Notes under the pieces: generated by a model
What the model was told of the DNA's origin: nothing
Databases searched by the model: none
The model's input: only the letters and a program-made list of their open reading frames with translations
Program-made: the position numbers and the translations under genes
DNA from: Prostheceraeus crozeri
Taxonomy: Eukaryota > Platyhelminthes > Polycladida > Euryleptidae
NCBI GenBank assembly: GCA_907163375.1
Contig: CAJQUW010006330.1
Coordinates: forward strand, 1 to 64,000
Length of the DNA stretch: 64,000 nt
Reading direction: 5' to 3'
Shown here: positions 46,401 to 59,559 of the stretch, one piece after another
Layout: each line of letters starts with the position of its first letter
How positions within the stretch are numbered: position 1 is the stretch's first letter

Positions 46401-49400
46401 TATAGTATCTAATAAATTTCGAATGCGTTTAAGAGCCGGATAAGGCTAAAAACAGATTATTTCTAAAAACAATTTATAGAGTGTTTTGTTAAAAAATATA
46501 GATTTTAACAGATTATTCGTATGATCCAAATGTGAATACGACAACAATCGCATGCTTGAATCTAGGTAAACCATCCGTATCGAAACCATTTCATGCTTCC
46601 CAAAAATTTTTCCTCAAAAATATCATCAAAAAGATATCGCTACTTTGTGACGGAAATTATGAGATTTCTATCAATGAATGATCAAACAGACTTATTATCC
46701 GCTTTGCTTTGGTATCTCAATGGAGATCACTTTTCATCACTGCTATTTATTTAAAGCATCCTTTTTCAAGTGAATGACCACGTAAAATTGCAAAAAAAGA
46801 TAAAGTTGACTCTCATTTTCTACATATTCGCTATTGCTAAATTCTAAGTATCGAGCTACGTAGATCAGGAAAGTATCTAGTGCCTTGTAACTCTGATGTT
46901 TGGAGATTTTTTTCCTACCTGCACCTTTCCTTTATTCCTTGTCTCTCCACGGAACCCATTATGTCTACTTAACATGCTGTGTGCTTTCAACATACACGTA
47001 TCACTTAAATTAAATTTAATCCCAAGATGAAAAAGCTGTCAGATTTCAGCCATTTTTATTTGGCTGTGTTTTCGTGAATTAAAGCAAAGTCTAAGCTCAT
47101 CGCATTAGAAAAATGCATTTCCATTCCATGCAATACATGTACAATCTAGAGCTAGCACCGCCAGACAATGAAAAACGTACCAGAGTAACAACGAAACGCT
47201 GCCAATACAAACTTCTCAGTATTGTCAAAATGTATGTTGCAGATAAGCTGATTTGAAAGAAACATTCAATTGTTTTATTCCGTCGAGTTTGTCTGTCAGC
47301 AAATAGATAATGAGAAAACCGGAACTATGAATACCGATATCATGAAATGTTAAATAAACTACTCCACAAGACTTTTGGACTTACGACCGCCGGAAGTTGC
47401 ATTCTTGGCTGAAAGTTATGAGAGTTCAACGCAATTACAGATGCCTCAGAATGCATCTTTTCTTTTAACACAAAGTAGAAACCACTAAAAAAATTTACGA
47501 AACGGTATGCATCGGTTTATTCGGTTCGGGGTAATTTCAATGATCCCTGACACAGTAACATGCATTTACAGGTTCAGATTCACTGATAATTTTAACCGCC
47601 AAATGTTGACGGTGCATTCTTTGCAGCTTCCGATCGGATCTACCGTAATAATATAAAAGCATCACTAACGATCCAACTCGATATTTATAAACGATAACAC
47701 TGCATTTTCATTCATGCCAGATACAATGGAATATAGTGATATTTTCTGTCTAAAACGATTCCGTGTGCGTTGTGACGCAACGTTAGCTACTATTTGGATG
47801 TTACAACAATTAGATGCCGATAATATTGCAAGACCGATTGATGCTGACTCGATATTGATAACAATTCCATTCAGTTTATCAGAATGAATACCTGATAAAT
47901 GATTCTCGTGTAAGTTCATTCTACTTTGGTATGACATTGTTGCACACCCCGTGACAGTAATCAAATTTCAGGGAATCAATTTGTTCACCTGAGAAAGTCC
48001 AATGGTCACGAATTGATGAGAGGATATAGCCCTCTAACTCAAACAATTTTCAAAATAAGATTCAATGTGTCCTCTCTGTTTCAATTACATACTCGCACAA
48101 ATGGTTCAGAAATGAGCTCATACTTGAGTTTAAGAAATAGAATACAAATAATCGGGCAAATTTTGAACCGAAAGATTGAAAAATCTAAGGACAATAAGAT
48201 AATTCAGATACTCGTATTTTGCCATATTTTGACAAAGGATTAACACCACTGCTCCTCACTCAGAGGGCTATCCTCACTCCGACTAGAATTTTTAGTTCGT
48301 ATGCCAATGTGTTAGGTCCGATTAGCGAATTAGTGTAGGTGTCACATTTAGCGCAATGGCTTGGCAGTACGCATACCGTTCAAAGCAACTTTGAGTAAAT
48401 CTTAGACGTATTCGAGTTTTTGGCTGATATCTCTTGAGACCAGAATTACAATATCATAAACATACTCGTACTAAAGGCATATCTTCCTTCCACCTTGCAA
48501 TTCTGGGGAAATCAAAGACTACATGCTGAAATCGACGCTTGTAGATTGACTGCTGTGGAAGGAATTGCAGATAAAATATTCACTTTGAAAATCTGCTTCA
48601 AGACAAGGAATACAGACACATGTTCTTTCTTGAAGCTGTGAGCATTAATTTTGAAACAATGAGAGAACCCATCTGCAGAAAATCAAATTCTTTGAAAGTG
48701 CTTCAATACGACAGAATTAATCAAATAGAACATCTACAAATGGCAGTTCTATACATCATCTGATCTGAGCGCTCTCAATATATATTCAAACAAGTTATAG
48801 TATAAAAAACCGATCATCGCAATTGAAAGTTTTTGATTACTGAAACTTGCCATAGTGTGAGCGGCAACGGTTAGGCCTCGCCTGATCTATCTTTGTGATT
48901 TTCCAGCGCACTCGATGTAAGTTTAAAGCAGTAGCTATACCTTGATTTAGCACCCCACTTCCCATCATTAAAATCAACTTCAAATATAGCTACTGTCCGA
49001 TCCGAAAGATAATATAGTTAGTCAAGACTAAGTTTGGAATTTGCACATCATCAATTTGCAATCATCACATCAGTTTGCGATTCGCATATGGGTTAATCAA
49101 TCTGTCACATACGTGTAGCGATTGCTATAAATCCCATCCTTCTAGGTATTGACTTGTTCGTAGAAAAGCCGATGAAAAATCATGCAAGGGCTTGGCTCCA
49201 GAATCATATTGTACAAGTAATCATTTTGACAACTAGTCCTGTGGTTAAGTCAAGTACTATTTTCGGAGGATAGAGTTTTGGCTCGACTTAGTAAGACCAA
49301 AAGAAACAAAGATCAAGTTCCTTCCACCGAAGTGAAGGGCAATCAAAAGAAGGATTTTTCATTGAAAACCTGTTCAATGCTTATAGAATACATGACAATG

Positions 49401-51077
49401 TCATCTCTGTCAATATAAGATAATCATCTCACGAGATCCTTATGCACATCATTACAAACTGAGACGGATGACATACTTAGAACTCATTAAGATGATGCTA
49501 AGGGAATGCACTTCAATTAAGGCATTTGAAATTATAGACGCGAATCCTGTGGAGCTTAGATAGAAGCTGAGATACAGATAAAGTTTATAAGTAAGTATGG
49601 ACGTAAGCCTTCTTATGGAACTTATGATGTATTTCTTTCCACCCTCAAACCGAATTCCTCTGGGCAATCTACTTCCAATTATGAACCATTATGTACAAAA
49701 TTCACTATTTGGGACCTTTGCTGATCCGCTTGACACGCTTGAGCTGGATTAGTAGTAATTTATAGAATATTCGCAGATGCACATAAATAGAATAAATAAT
49801 TCGACATACCGCATGAACAATACTTTTCATTCTTAATTGGTTTCATTCATTCAATTGAAGTTGTTGATTTTCAAATAATTGAAAATCAGCATTGTGATAA
49901 ACGTAACCGTCACCATTGCATATAACATGAAATAAGCTACAGAAGACCTTGCAATTTCGCAGAAACATGAATATACATCACCTGATATTGAATAACATGA
50001 GATAATACGCATGGGCGGAAATTTAATGCACATAAACTGCTGAATGACAACAAGAGTGACCTTACTTCATTATTCTTAGTAAGACGAACATCAGGAAATA
50101 ATCATATTTCAACATCAATTACAATAAACATAATTTCATATCCTAAATAAGAACATAACTGAAGTGGATTAGATATTAAAAAACAATTTCATGATATCGC
50201 ATCATGTAAAGCTGGACTGTAAGTGAAGAATACTGAAGCAATCAAGAATTCGCTTTCTGACGATCATCGACTCTCATCGGATGATTACAATTGAAGCAAA
50301 TAACGCATGAGAATGCTAGGCATCTACTCAAAAAGAAGATTGTGAAGGAGCAACATCTACTCATCACCATTGGAGGTCGGGCACCAACCGTCCATGGGCA
50401 TTAACAATATTTCTGTTTGGACACGTTAAGAATGCTGCTGCTCCACGACGAAGGCAGATATGTGCCCCTTCGCACTGATCCCTTAAAACCACTCACTCCA
50501 TGCGTCCGTTACAGGGTGACCACTCTCAAAAAAACAAAAAAAAAGACCTGGCATATAAGTAGTATAGCAAGCATTGTCAGTCCACATTTTTGATATTTCA
50601 TTGTAGATTCACGAATTCATGCACCTTAAATTGGAAATTATTACACCAATTTTGTTGTGAAGGAAATCACACGAAGTTCAATTTTCTTGATAATCAAACT
50701 GAGCGCTCCTGAATGACCGGCACATATGCGTGCGCATATAAAATAGCTACTCCTCCAAATGACACGCTCAATTGAATATCATTAAAGAAGTGCAAGGCAT
50801 CAGGAGCAAGTCTACAACTAAATGGCTACTACTCCTTGGCCATAAATTCTAACAACTTGGAGCTACATGATAATAGCCTGAATTAAAAAGCCTAGATGAT
50901 CATAAAATATATGTAGCTTCGAATAATATCTAAAAAGTACGTGATCTATAAAACCATAAAAGAACCTCAAACAATCCACAATCGATAGAACTCCATAACA
51001 ATCCTATAAAAGTATGTGATCTATAAAACTCTTGAAATAATCTCTGAAGAGAACGAAATTTCTCAAGCGCTTCAATC

Positions 51078-51790
51078 CTTCAAAAAAACGAATGTTATCT
51101 TTTGAACATTTTGTTCGAAATCACATTATCACGCTCCTTCTGAGTGTCAAGCAGTTGTCTTCGTTTTGCCTTCAGCTCCTCCAAACGCTGTTCTGCTTTC
51201 TCCATTTCTTGATCAATTTCTAGGAAAGCTCGTTTAGGTTGTGTCACAGACTGCCTCACAAAAATTCCGACTTGATGTCTTAGCACAGAGACTGACTTCG
51301 TCCTCGCTTCGTTTGCGGATTTCTTGCTGTCTTCGGATTTCTTGTAGGTCGACCTCGCGCGACCTAATGTGGAAATAATGTGTAGGTGTCATAACTATCT
51401 CGATTGAAATAATCGAGAATTCTGCGCACGGAGTTGTACGTTTCCAGGGACATATTCGTTTTGTAATCATCTTCTATGAGCTTCATACGAGAGAAACCTC
51501 CTTCAACGACCATGCTTTGAGGACAAAACCGTTCAACCAGAGCCGATAGCCGATATACACGAGAAGTCTTTCAACAGACCAGAGGAATACAGTTCAACGA
51601 GGGTGTTTGATTTGGCTTCAGGCAACCTCAAACGAAGTGAAGCCAACTCATCAGTCACCTTGGCTGGAATGCAGCCGACACTATCGCACAGTTTGATTAA
51701 TCGATGGAGCTTCTTCGTGTCAAAGGAGGCATACTGCGTGTGCAACAGATATGAGTACCTCGTGATTGGAGATGACAAAACGCTTTAGAA
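51078..51790 (-). pseudogene. hAT transposase C-terminal remnant
   Basis: Minus-strand pieces in several frames run in order: FDTKKLHRLIKLCDSVGCIP and AKVTDELASLRLRLPEAKS; then VVEGGFSRMKLIEDDYKTNM and SLETYNSVRRILDYF; then a long charged coiled coil, EIDQEMEKAEQRLEELKAKR. GGFSRMK..Y..MS followed by a helix resembles the hAT dimerisation region. Stops and frame changes make it a dead copy. No terminal repeats were found. Confidence 0.5.
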
Positions 51791-54319
51791 ATCCATGTAT
51801 TTGTTCGACCAATATATCAGACCTCATGCTTTTTTCGAATCACGAGAAGCCAAGTTATATAAATGCAAAAAGCTCAATATCTATTTCACTTTTAGATTAC
51901 ACCTACCTCGCGTATGACTATTACCCCAGTATTTGGCTTCTGTTACCACGAGTTCGCATGTTCATTTATGATAATCAAAATATTGTTAAACGCATTTAAT
52001 ATCACATCATGAATCATAAAAACAAATTTAACATGTATAAGCATCATTCGAATATATATCTCCAAAAATAGATACCCTTCAGTTATATTGATTAATTATG
52101 CTTCTCCATTAAGTATTCAATGTCTGACGAAAAGTATAAGAAGCAGAGAAATCGAATGATGACGTTCATCATAAGAGGCAGTCATAATTTACAGCTTCAT
52201 AAGCTTAAGAATTTGCAGCTTTATAAGCTTCAGAAAGAAAACATGACACCAGAGAAAAGAAAAGGATTCGTACCTCTCAAATGGTCAGCACGACGGCGCA
52301 TTGAATCTGGGACAAATTACAAAGATTACAGCATGAAAAATACAAAGCTGCTGTAGCAATTTATCAATGTGTGTCGCTAGAGATCGTATCCTTCACATTA
52401 TTTCCACTTTTGCCAAGGACTTGAGGGAAGCGGAGCTGGAAACCCGTGAAGACAAGGAGCGGAAATGCACCTAGTAAATAAACGGAGCGCCAAAATACAG
52501 AACCAGGCCTGTGATTAGCCTATGAGAAAAATTGACGATTTTCCTTGAAAAATTTGAGGAATGGAAACGGAGCCTAATGTGGTAATTGCAAAAAAGCTCC
52601 AAATTTTAGCATGGATTTTGGGACAAAATTCAAGTCATGAAGGTCAAAGAAGGCAACACCAGGGTTGACCACACCACACTTTTTGAAGTTATGCATATTA
52701 CAAAGGGATATTGGCCTGGTCATAATCACTTCCCGCGTTGTTACGAATTTAATTTGTTGACCTCAAGTACTATCTGCTCAGAATGTGTCGAACAGAGGAT
52801 GTCAGATCAAGCTACTGTTATCGCTGTGCTTCACGCTATCGTCGCCAATTCAATTATGCTTGTCAGATTTGTATACTGCAATTTTTTGAATGTAGGAAAT
52901 ATCCTAAATACAGGCATCTGGGGCTATTGCGACGACTAATTTTCACAGATTTTAGACAAATTTTGGGAGGAGAGTAACCCGTAACTATAAAAAGATCAAA
53001 ATCGTTGACGGAATGTATTGCTTGTGGCTTAAAAATTCAGTATCATGAAGGATACGCCACATTACACACTAATATATTAATATTACTTTTTACTGCATCA
53101 GTTTTGTTGGCTCTTGTTTACCTGTCAGCCCTTTGATCATATCGCTGCAATTTACGTTCAAATGAACATGAATTCTCTCAAACGACACAAACAACTGTCA
53201 GGAACAGGCTTGCCAGCTAAGTCGTTGGTCTCATCTAGGCAAAGAGTGAAAGATTATCACCTCCAATCGCATGAAGTTCCGCTGAGATATTGACATCCAT
53301 ATCTTGCAGTAGACCCAGGTTGAAAATCTACCAACCCAGTAATATGTGGTTTGAATGTCATCATTAATCTAAGTTCGCATACAACGATAAACGATTTGTG
53401 CATTACTTTCACACCAACCTGTGTTCAGATGTCGGTCTGCAAACCCTGGAAAACGTAGCTGCAGACTCATAGGATAGCACAGCCTCATAAGCTTCTAACT
53501 CCCACACACTAGTGACCAGGAGGCATATAGACACTACATTTAGAGACCATCCGCTTTACCCCATCGGATGTGTTCATGTTCAGCGGAAATATAATGGAAG
53601 AAAATGAGTAAAGCAAAAGCTTCAGTTGATAAGAGCATTGAAATCCAAGTGGGTTAGGCCACCTATACGTTATCACATAATGGATATAGAAGATCGATAT
53701 CTAAAGTTCTTTAAGAAGCAAGGGCATGCATTTGGCAACCCTTAAGTCGAAGAAACATAATGAAGGCTGTGAAACAGGTCAAGATAATTAATGAAAATAA
53801 TTGAATAAGCACTTTATTGTTGGAATTCTTCGCAACATTATGATGTGAAAAATTGATTGCAGTGTTCAAATATACAATTTCTGTAGGTTGATCGCAGTGC
53901 TTCACTCATTAATTATGTGAAAATGTTACACTAAGGAGATCGACAGACAACTTCAGACTTCTCTGCATAGCAAAATAAGTCCGGACGAACCCAAACATCT
54001 GCAGCCATGTAGCTTCCAGAAATGAAAACGACGTGAAATAAGAACACGTTATAAATCATAATTGTTCAAGCTCAGCAGTAAGGATGTAGGATGCATGTTA
54101 CAGGATTCTACCTCAGATTCTTGATTGGAAGTTTACATATCGTCGCTATTCGCCAAAAAACAATACATTATCCTACATTTAGTCTGAAATCTGTCACATT
54201 TGAGGAATTTCTCTTAGTTAAGCTATATTTGAGGAATTTTTGAGGATTTGAGTAAAAAAAATATTTGAGGAATCTGAGGAATTTGAGGAGTAATCACAGG
54301 CCTGCAGAACACATCTACA

Positions 54320-54960
54320 TAATCGTCGATGCTAGGCAAGTCGATTGTTGACACTTTAGAGGGTTAATCGGAAATCAGCCGATTATTTGGCAATAAGAGG
54401 AATTTTGGAGACTTTTGTTAATTTTCATTAAAAAGTGACTGATCGGAAGGCAGGATTTCAATATTTTGGATGAAAATTTTTAGATTTTTATATAACTTTT
54501 TTATATCTATATACTGGACTACGAATCTAAATTTAAATAATTTCTTCTTGTCATTACAATAATTGAAAACAACTGAATTCCTCCAAAGACTCAATTTTCA
54601 AATATGAAAATACACAGCATTTTTCGCAGCGCCTGGGTAAAAGAGTTCTCACAGGGTGGGAACCTGGCCGAAGTTTTCTTCCTGGGCCCGTTAGACAAGA
54701 CCGGGATCCTTCAGCCCCGTCGCAGTTTTCATTTTTCGACGCGGGTTCGACCAAGGAGTCTCACTTACTAAGCCAGGGCCTGACCCAGACCAGTCTAAGC
54801 CAAATAAATCCAACAAAACAAAGATAAGTTCAGTAAAAAATTATAATTAGTCAACAGTGTCAGTATCGACAGTCTTAGCTCTGTTCAACCAATTATTTGA
54901 TTTATATTATGATAGAAATTTTAAATTGTGAGCTGAATCAATGAGCTTAAGTAGGTCCTT
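54320..54960. mobile_element. fragment related to the hAT MITE at 4366
   Basis: Shares with the interior of 4366-5376 the order GTCGATTGTTGACAC(T)TTAGAG, CAAGATTTCAA/CAGGATTTCAAT, TTTTTAGAT, TTCT..TCATTACAATAATTGA and CATTTTTCGCAGCGCCTG. Terminal repeats are not clear, so it is a diverged or truncated copy. Confidence 0.45.
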
Positions 54961-55821
54961 TTCTCGGTATAAAAGTTATTCATTATTAATCATGAAAGTT
55001 GATACAGACAATCGAGCCGAAGATGAGATCGAATAAAGAAGTGATCGGAATTGGAGTGAATGGAAGCGGTTCAGATAAATAGATTGCTTTTGGTCAGTAG
55101 TAGAATATATGAGAATCATTCAAAAACAGCACATACGTGAATCAAAAACAACACTAGCTATGATTCCTGAAGTCAATATGGAACTATTAAATAATTGATT
55201 TGCATTGACGAATTGATTTGATTTCCATCCAATTTGATCGATGTAAGGCATTAGAAGTAGATGAGAGACTATAATCAAATTCCATGCTGCTGAACCGTCA
55301 AGACATATAGCAGTTTATGAATACATAGTTTGAAAACGAAAGCATCATGATAACATCCAGCTTCAAACGTCCAGCTGCATTCCAAGTCTGCCATTTAAAA
55401 ATAAGCGCGACGAGAGTGAGATGAATCACATTGATCAAATCATAGATGTATCACTTCTCCTTTGTGGTTGTAAAGGAATGACATTCATCCGTGTCTCCTT
55501 TTGTATTCTATGAATACACAGGATAGAGATGAAGTTGAAGACAAATTTGATAGTTCCGCTCAAGAAATCTGCATTTTTTGCAACAAAGGGAGAAATACCA
55601 TACAACTGATCGCTCAAAGCAATTTTAACAGTCGAGTCAATGTTATTTTACTAAATCTTTATGTGATAAATTCACTACCTGCTTACGTTTGAGGGATTGC
55701 TAGGCCTGATGCACACAGGATAACCTATCCTCCGCACTTCGCATCACGATCTATAATAAGCCATGGCCTGTGGCTCTTTCTGTGTGCCAGCGCGATCAAA
55801 AGCAATTTCCAGGAACAACTA

Positions 55822-56520
55822 CAGTGCATCTTCGATTATCCGGATGGTCAAAACCCAATAGGTCAGTCAAAGATCCGGATAAGCGAATTTCTAAATCCCA
55901 TGTTAGCAAAAGCTTGTGGGCTTAGGTCAAAGACATTTGATTATATACCAAGATCCCCGTAGAATATGATCTACATACCGGTATATCCATATAATCTGTA
56001 TGCATATATCCATCCTGCATATCTACCTAAAATGTAATATTTGATATATTTGATTCCGATTCTTCGACTGTTTAATGAAATCATGAGCATCAATTGTACA
56101 TGTCTGCTATATATTCACTGTCGTTCCTATTAAAGCACATAAATACAAGTACACAAACAATGACCGTGAACTGAGACCATGAATTGAAAGTGATTTATCA
56201 GAGCTGTATCCCAGCTTTGACTAGCATGCATAACCTACTTAAGAATGCTCCAATCATTTAGCTGCTTGCCTATTATTTGACTTAGGCGAGAACCGCACAT
56301 TGAGCAAAAATTAATTGCTGGTAAAGCAAGACTACTTCGTGTACGTGTTACCTAAAGAGGAGAGGAATGCTAAAATGAACATTTGATTCCATGTATGTAC
56401 ATGTACATGTTTTGATGGAATCACGGAGAATCGAACTGATTCTGAAATTACGTCCGGATAATCGAAATCCGGATAATCGAAATCCGGATAATCGGTATCC
56501 GGATAATCGAAGATGCAATG
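55822..56520. mobile_element. pogo/Tigger-like MITE
   Basis: 699 bp with terminal repeats CAGTGCATCTTCGATTATCC on the left and, inverted, CATTGCATCTTCGATTATCC on the right. It is flanked by TA (55820-55821, 56521-56522). CAGTG..ATTATCCGGA is a pogo/Tigger-type end. Near the right end a 15-bp unit TCCGGATAATCGAAA is repeated about four times (56452-56510). No transposase frame; frames over the 15-bp repeat are artefacts. Confidence 0.78.
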
Positions 56521-56850
56521 TATCATAAAAGCGTGTGTGCATGATTTTCATTTGCAGCTTAGGGCTTATCTTGTGAGTCTCCGTCCTCAGTACAAGTTAT
56601 ATTTTGGTGTGTCGGAATTTGCACTTGTACTTTGATTATTCTTCCGGACAAGATCTGACACTTATTGAAACTATTTCTTACTTTATTTCTCTTGCTTAAC
56701 TTTTGCATCATATACTTTGGTATGCATTATTGGTATCATGTATAAGCATTTACATGTGGATATTCCCCCTTTTTGCACTTTCAGGTTTTGGAGGGGTTTC
56801 GAAAATATATCTCCTGCAATAAATTCAGTGCTTCAAGGTTGTCACATGTA

Positions 56851-58506
56851 CAGATTGTTTCATAAAAAATGGATCACCCTTAAACATCGCCTTAACTTCA
56901 AATTTGTCTAACTCCGCCAAACTTGAACGAATTTCTCTGAAATTTGGAAGATATGTCAGTTGTGCTTACTAATATCATTGTTGGAAATTTCAAGCATGAA
57001 TATTGAGTTGTTTTCCTGTTATAGATAAAAAAGTAGTAGATAATTTGATCGTCACTTAGCAATGTTACACAAAATCATACCTCACTCTTAGAAAATTACA
57101 TTTGTTTCCTTTGTTACGTAATATGTTGTTCTACAAGCCAAAAGCTATCAAGCAAAACAAAAATAAAGAAAATCGGTCAATCAGAGCCAGTATAGCACCA
57201 TTATTCATCAACAATAATGTAACTGCTACATGTGATTAACTGGACTTCATGTTCCATAGCTTCCTGACTTCGTTGCGGTGGTGTTGGCAGCACTCCTGAT
57301 TGCTTTCAGATAGAAATCTATCTCTTACCGGTTGAAAGCAATACAAAGCACAAATGAACAATAACGAGATCGCATTCACAAAAGGCAAAGTGTCAGCTTT
57401 CTTAGAACTAGGGTTTTCTTTGCGAGCTACAAGCAAGCGACTAAATGTCCCTTACACAAATGTGCATCGATGGCATAATGATGATTTTCGACTCTGTCGT
57501 AAAGAGGGCTCTGGCCGTCCACGCAAAACATCCAAACGTAGAGACCGCTTAATTTTGAGATCTGTTAAAGTTGATCCAAGTCTCTCGTTAACTGAGATGG
57601 CTGCACTAGTCTCGTCTATTTCTAAGTCCACTATTCGTAGAAGACTTATTGAGTCGAATTTCAAGAGCTGTAAGAGGCCCTCTCAGATCGAATTATCAGA
57701 TCAGCATACAAAAAGACGTCTCAGATGGGCAATGAGTCATTGTCACTGGCGAAATCAATGGGATCGGGTTGTCTGGTCTGATGAGGCATCAGTTCGTCTG
57801 AAGGATAGTGATGGTCGATTGAGATTATGGATAAAGTCTGATCAGGAAATTCCGAGACATTTACATCGTCCCCGGGTACAAGGTGGTGCGACTCTACTGA
57901 TTTGGGCTGGCATTTGGACCAATGGCCGCTCCGAACTTCACATACAGCAAGGAACCATGAATTCTGAACGCTATGTGAATGTTTTACGAATGAATATTGG
58001 CCAAATGACAGATCAACTTGGTGATCCATCGACTTGGTTATTTATGGATGATAATGCTACGTGTCACAGGAGTAGTAGAGTCAACTTATGCAAGTCTCAA
58101 TTAGGGCTTAGGACATTATCTTGGCCAGTTCGTTCTCCTGATCTGAATCCCATAGAAAATGTATAGAGTATTCTGAAACGTAACGTTCGTCGTTCACTGC
58201 TACCTACAGATGGCGTATCACAACTTACGTCACTGTTAAAAAGAGAGTGGAGAAAGTTAGATCAGTCAAAAATCAACGATATCATCGAATCAATGCCTAG
58301 ACGAATTGGTAATGTCATTGACAATAAGGGTAGGGCCACAAAATATTAGCTTCTTAAGAACCGTTACTGTATCATAGCTTATCAGATTATATAGGGACAT
58401 TTAAATATATTAGGGACATGAAATAACATGAAAAATGCTTTCTGTATCATACTTATGTTTTATTTAGTCAAATTTTAGGATGATCCACTTTTTATGAAAC
58501 GGACTG
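56851..58506 (+). mobile_element. Tc1/mariner-like transposon, nearly intact
   Basis: 1656 bp between TA duplications (56849-56850, 58507-58508). The terminal repeats are CAGATTGTTTCATAAAAAAT on the left and, inverted, CAGTCCGTTTCATAAAAAGT on the right, both continuing GGATCA(C/T)CCT. One transposase gene on the plus strand fills most of the interior. It shares the KGKVSA and DD34E motifs with the older copy at 15523, but the ends differ, so it is a related subfamily. Confidence 0.9.
57354..58349 (+). CDS. Tc1-like transposase, DD34E, one nonsense codon
   Basis: 331 codons from ATG at 57354 to TAG at 58347, with one internal TAG at codon 271 where related proteins have Trp (NPIENVWS). Residues 1-100 form the paired-like DNA-binding region: KGKVSAFLELGFSLRATSKR, VPYTNVHRW, then the GRPR hinge GSGRPRKTSKRRDR and a second helix-turn-helix ending STIRRRLIESNF. 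The catalytic triad is complete: VVWSDEASV (Asp143), MDDNATCHR (Asp233) and SPDLNPIEN (Glu268), with 34 residues between the last two. The rest reads in frame to RRIGNVIDNKGRATKY. Apart from the nonsense codon it looks functional, so the element is young. Confidence 0.92.
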
Positions 58507-58690
58507 TATTAACAACAATAACTGTCGATTTTTCAAGCGTCGTCTAGATCACTTCAGTGAAAATTGAAATACAACAAATGTCGAGTTAGGAATAGAGTCT
58601 TTATGAATAAAAGAAGTGGATTTTCATCTCTTGATCAACAAAGCTTATTGAGGCACTTATCCGTAGAACAAGGAAACACATTGTACTCAC

Positions 58691-58994
58691 CAGTGAGTGA
58701 ATTTGCAAGATATCCCTCGGCATCTGACGAAGACACATCTGCCTCTGAGCCGCCTGTGTTGACGTCACGTCGAGTGGACTCTTGTGAAGCTTCTATCCAC
58801 GTCATATGAGGACTGTGATCAGCTTGAGTGTTGCTTGCAACTCCTAAGCTCAGATTGATGTTAGGATGATTGATCAATGAGTTATTGACTATTGACATAG
58901 TCATCGGGGTCGAAGATGATGGCACACGGTTTACTCGCACCTTCCGAAGGTAATAATTTTCCCGTCCCGATAGCAAGCGGCCGTTTAGCATGAA
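58691..58994 (-). CDS. STK11IP: STK11IP exon: segment following the leucine-rich repeats
   Basis: This exon has 304 bp, enters in phase 0 and leaves in phase 1. The acceptor is ..atcaacag before TTCATG and the donor is ACTG before GTGAGTAC. The first residues, FMLNGRLLSGRENY, align with human GFLLDGKVLSLTDF, the segment just after the last repeat; a basic YYLRKVRVNRV stretch follows, like human KSRVRVRRAS. The rest is Ser/Asp-rich with SSSDAEGY, as in the phosphorylatable linker of the family. The second codon is ATG, so an internal start here is possible, but the good acceptor in front of it argues for an upstream exon. No leucine-rich-repeat exon was found between here and the window end. 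The next exon downstream is 26.5 kb away. Confidence 0.8.
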
Positions 58995-59559
58995 CTGTTG
59001 ATGTATAAATTCAAAGAATGAGCAATTTTAGATGGTTGAGATTCATTTCGAAATTTGGTTTTCTGATTGACAATCAAAATAATTAAAGATTTAACTAAAA
59101 CAATTTCTTATTTAGAAGAAAAGCATGAAAAGACCTATTGCTTTATTGAATATGCTAAAGAACGCCTGTGCGAACAAAGTAAATCGGTGAGATGAAGTGT
59201 TGCGGTTACACATGAAACTATGAGTGCATTAAGAATTTGCTTATGTGCAATGACCAACAGAGATAATTTGAAATTGTGTTGCTAGATTCTGCGCACCTAT
59301 TAACAACTTTCATAATAACGCAGAATCTACATTTTATTGCACTAAATTTTACTTGCAAATTGTTTTCGTGCTCATGAGTGATGCAAATTACAAACGGTCA
59401 AAAACACGCCAAGTACCGGTCTCTACTTCAATAAAAGCGTTCCTCCAACTCGAAGTCATTTGTTCACAGCTATCAGCATCAGTCACGTTAACCTCGTTCA
59501 GTATTGGGTCCCTACCTGTTCTGTGCATTTATGTCGAGTCTAGCATTACATAAGCCTAA

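Larger units (their letters stand above)
32161..58690 (-). other. STK11IP giant intron (26.5 kb)
   Basis: It holds the elements listed separately between 32974 and 58506. I see no supportable gene or repeat in 32.17-32.97, 34.04-37.9, 43.9-51.0, 51.8-54.3, 54.96-55.8 and 58.5-58.69 kb. Short frames there (for example 44074-44289 minus, 47665-47964 minus, 52120-52356 plus, 52637-52939 plus) lack recognisable motifs. Blocks rich in TTCACG-type repeats at 44880-44960 and 45870-45990 may be hAT subterminal regions. Confidence 0.55.
2597..58994 (-). other. STK11IP: STK11IP (LIP1) gene locus, nine coding exons, 5' end missing
   Basis: Nine minus-strand exons (58691-58994, 31639-32160, 27111-27672, 17985-18246, 11557-11654, 8813-8988, 5426-5686, 4218-4342, 2597-2782) join with GT-AG sites. 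The eight junction phases all agree (1,1,2,0,2,1,1,0), and the summed length is 2496 bp, exactly 832 codons with the stop. Domain order matches human STK11IP from memory: conserved segment after the leucine-rich repeats, RYGKNW motif, acidic linker, PH-like module, zinc ribbon, two PH-like modules. In mammals the protein binds the kinase LKB1/STK11 and has been described as a lysosomal mTORC1 substrate affecting V-ATPase and autophagy; that role is carried over by homology only. The leucine-rich-repeat exons expected upstream are not recognisable in 58995-64000. Introns range from 1.1 to 26.5 kb and are transposon-rich. Confidence 0.87.

Noticed and set aside
54700-54770. GGGTTCGACC B-box-like sequence
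   Set aside because: No A-box at tRNA spacing and no second copy in the window to define a SINE.
56332-56551. Repetitive DYPDFDYPD frame
   Set aside because: Translation of the 15-bp tandem inside a non-coding pogo/Tigger-like MITE.
59395-59515. Possible minus-strand exon (ILNEVNVTDADSCEQMTSSW)
   Set aside because: It has an acceptor-like site but no donor, partner exon or match to the missing leucine-rich repeats; the composition faintly resembles a transposase piece.
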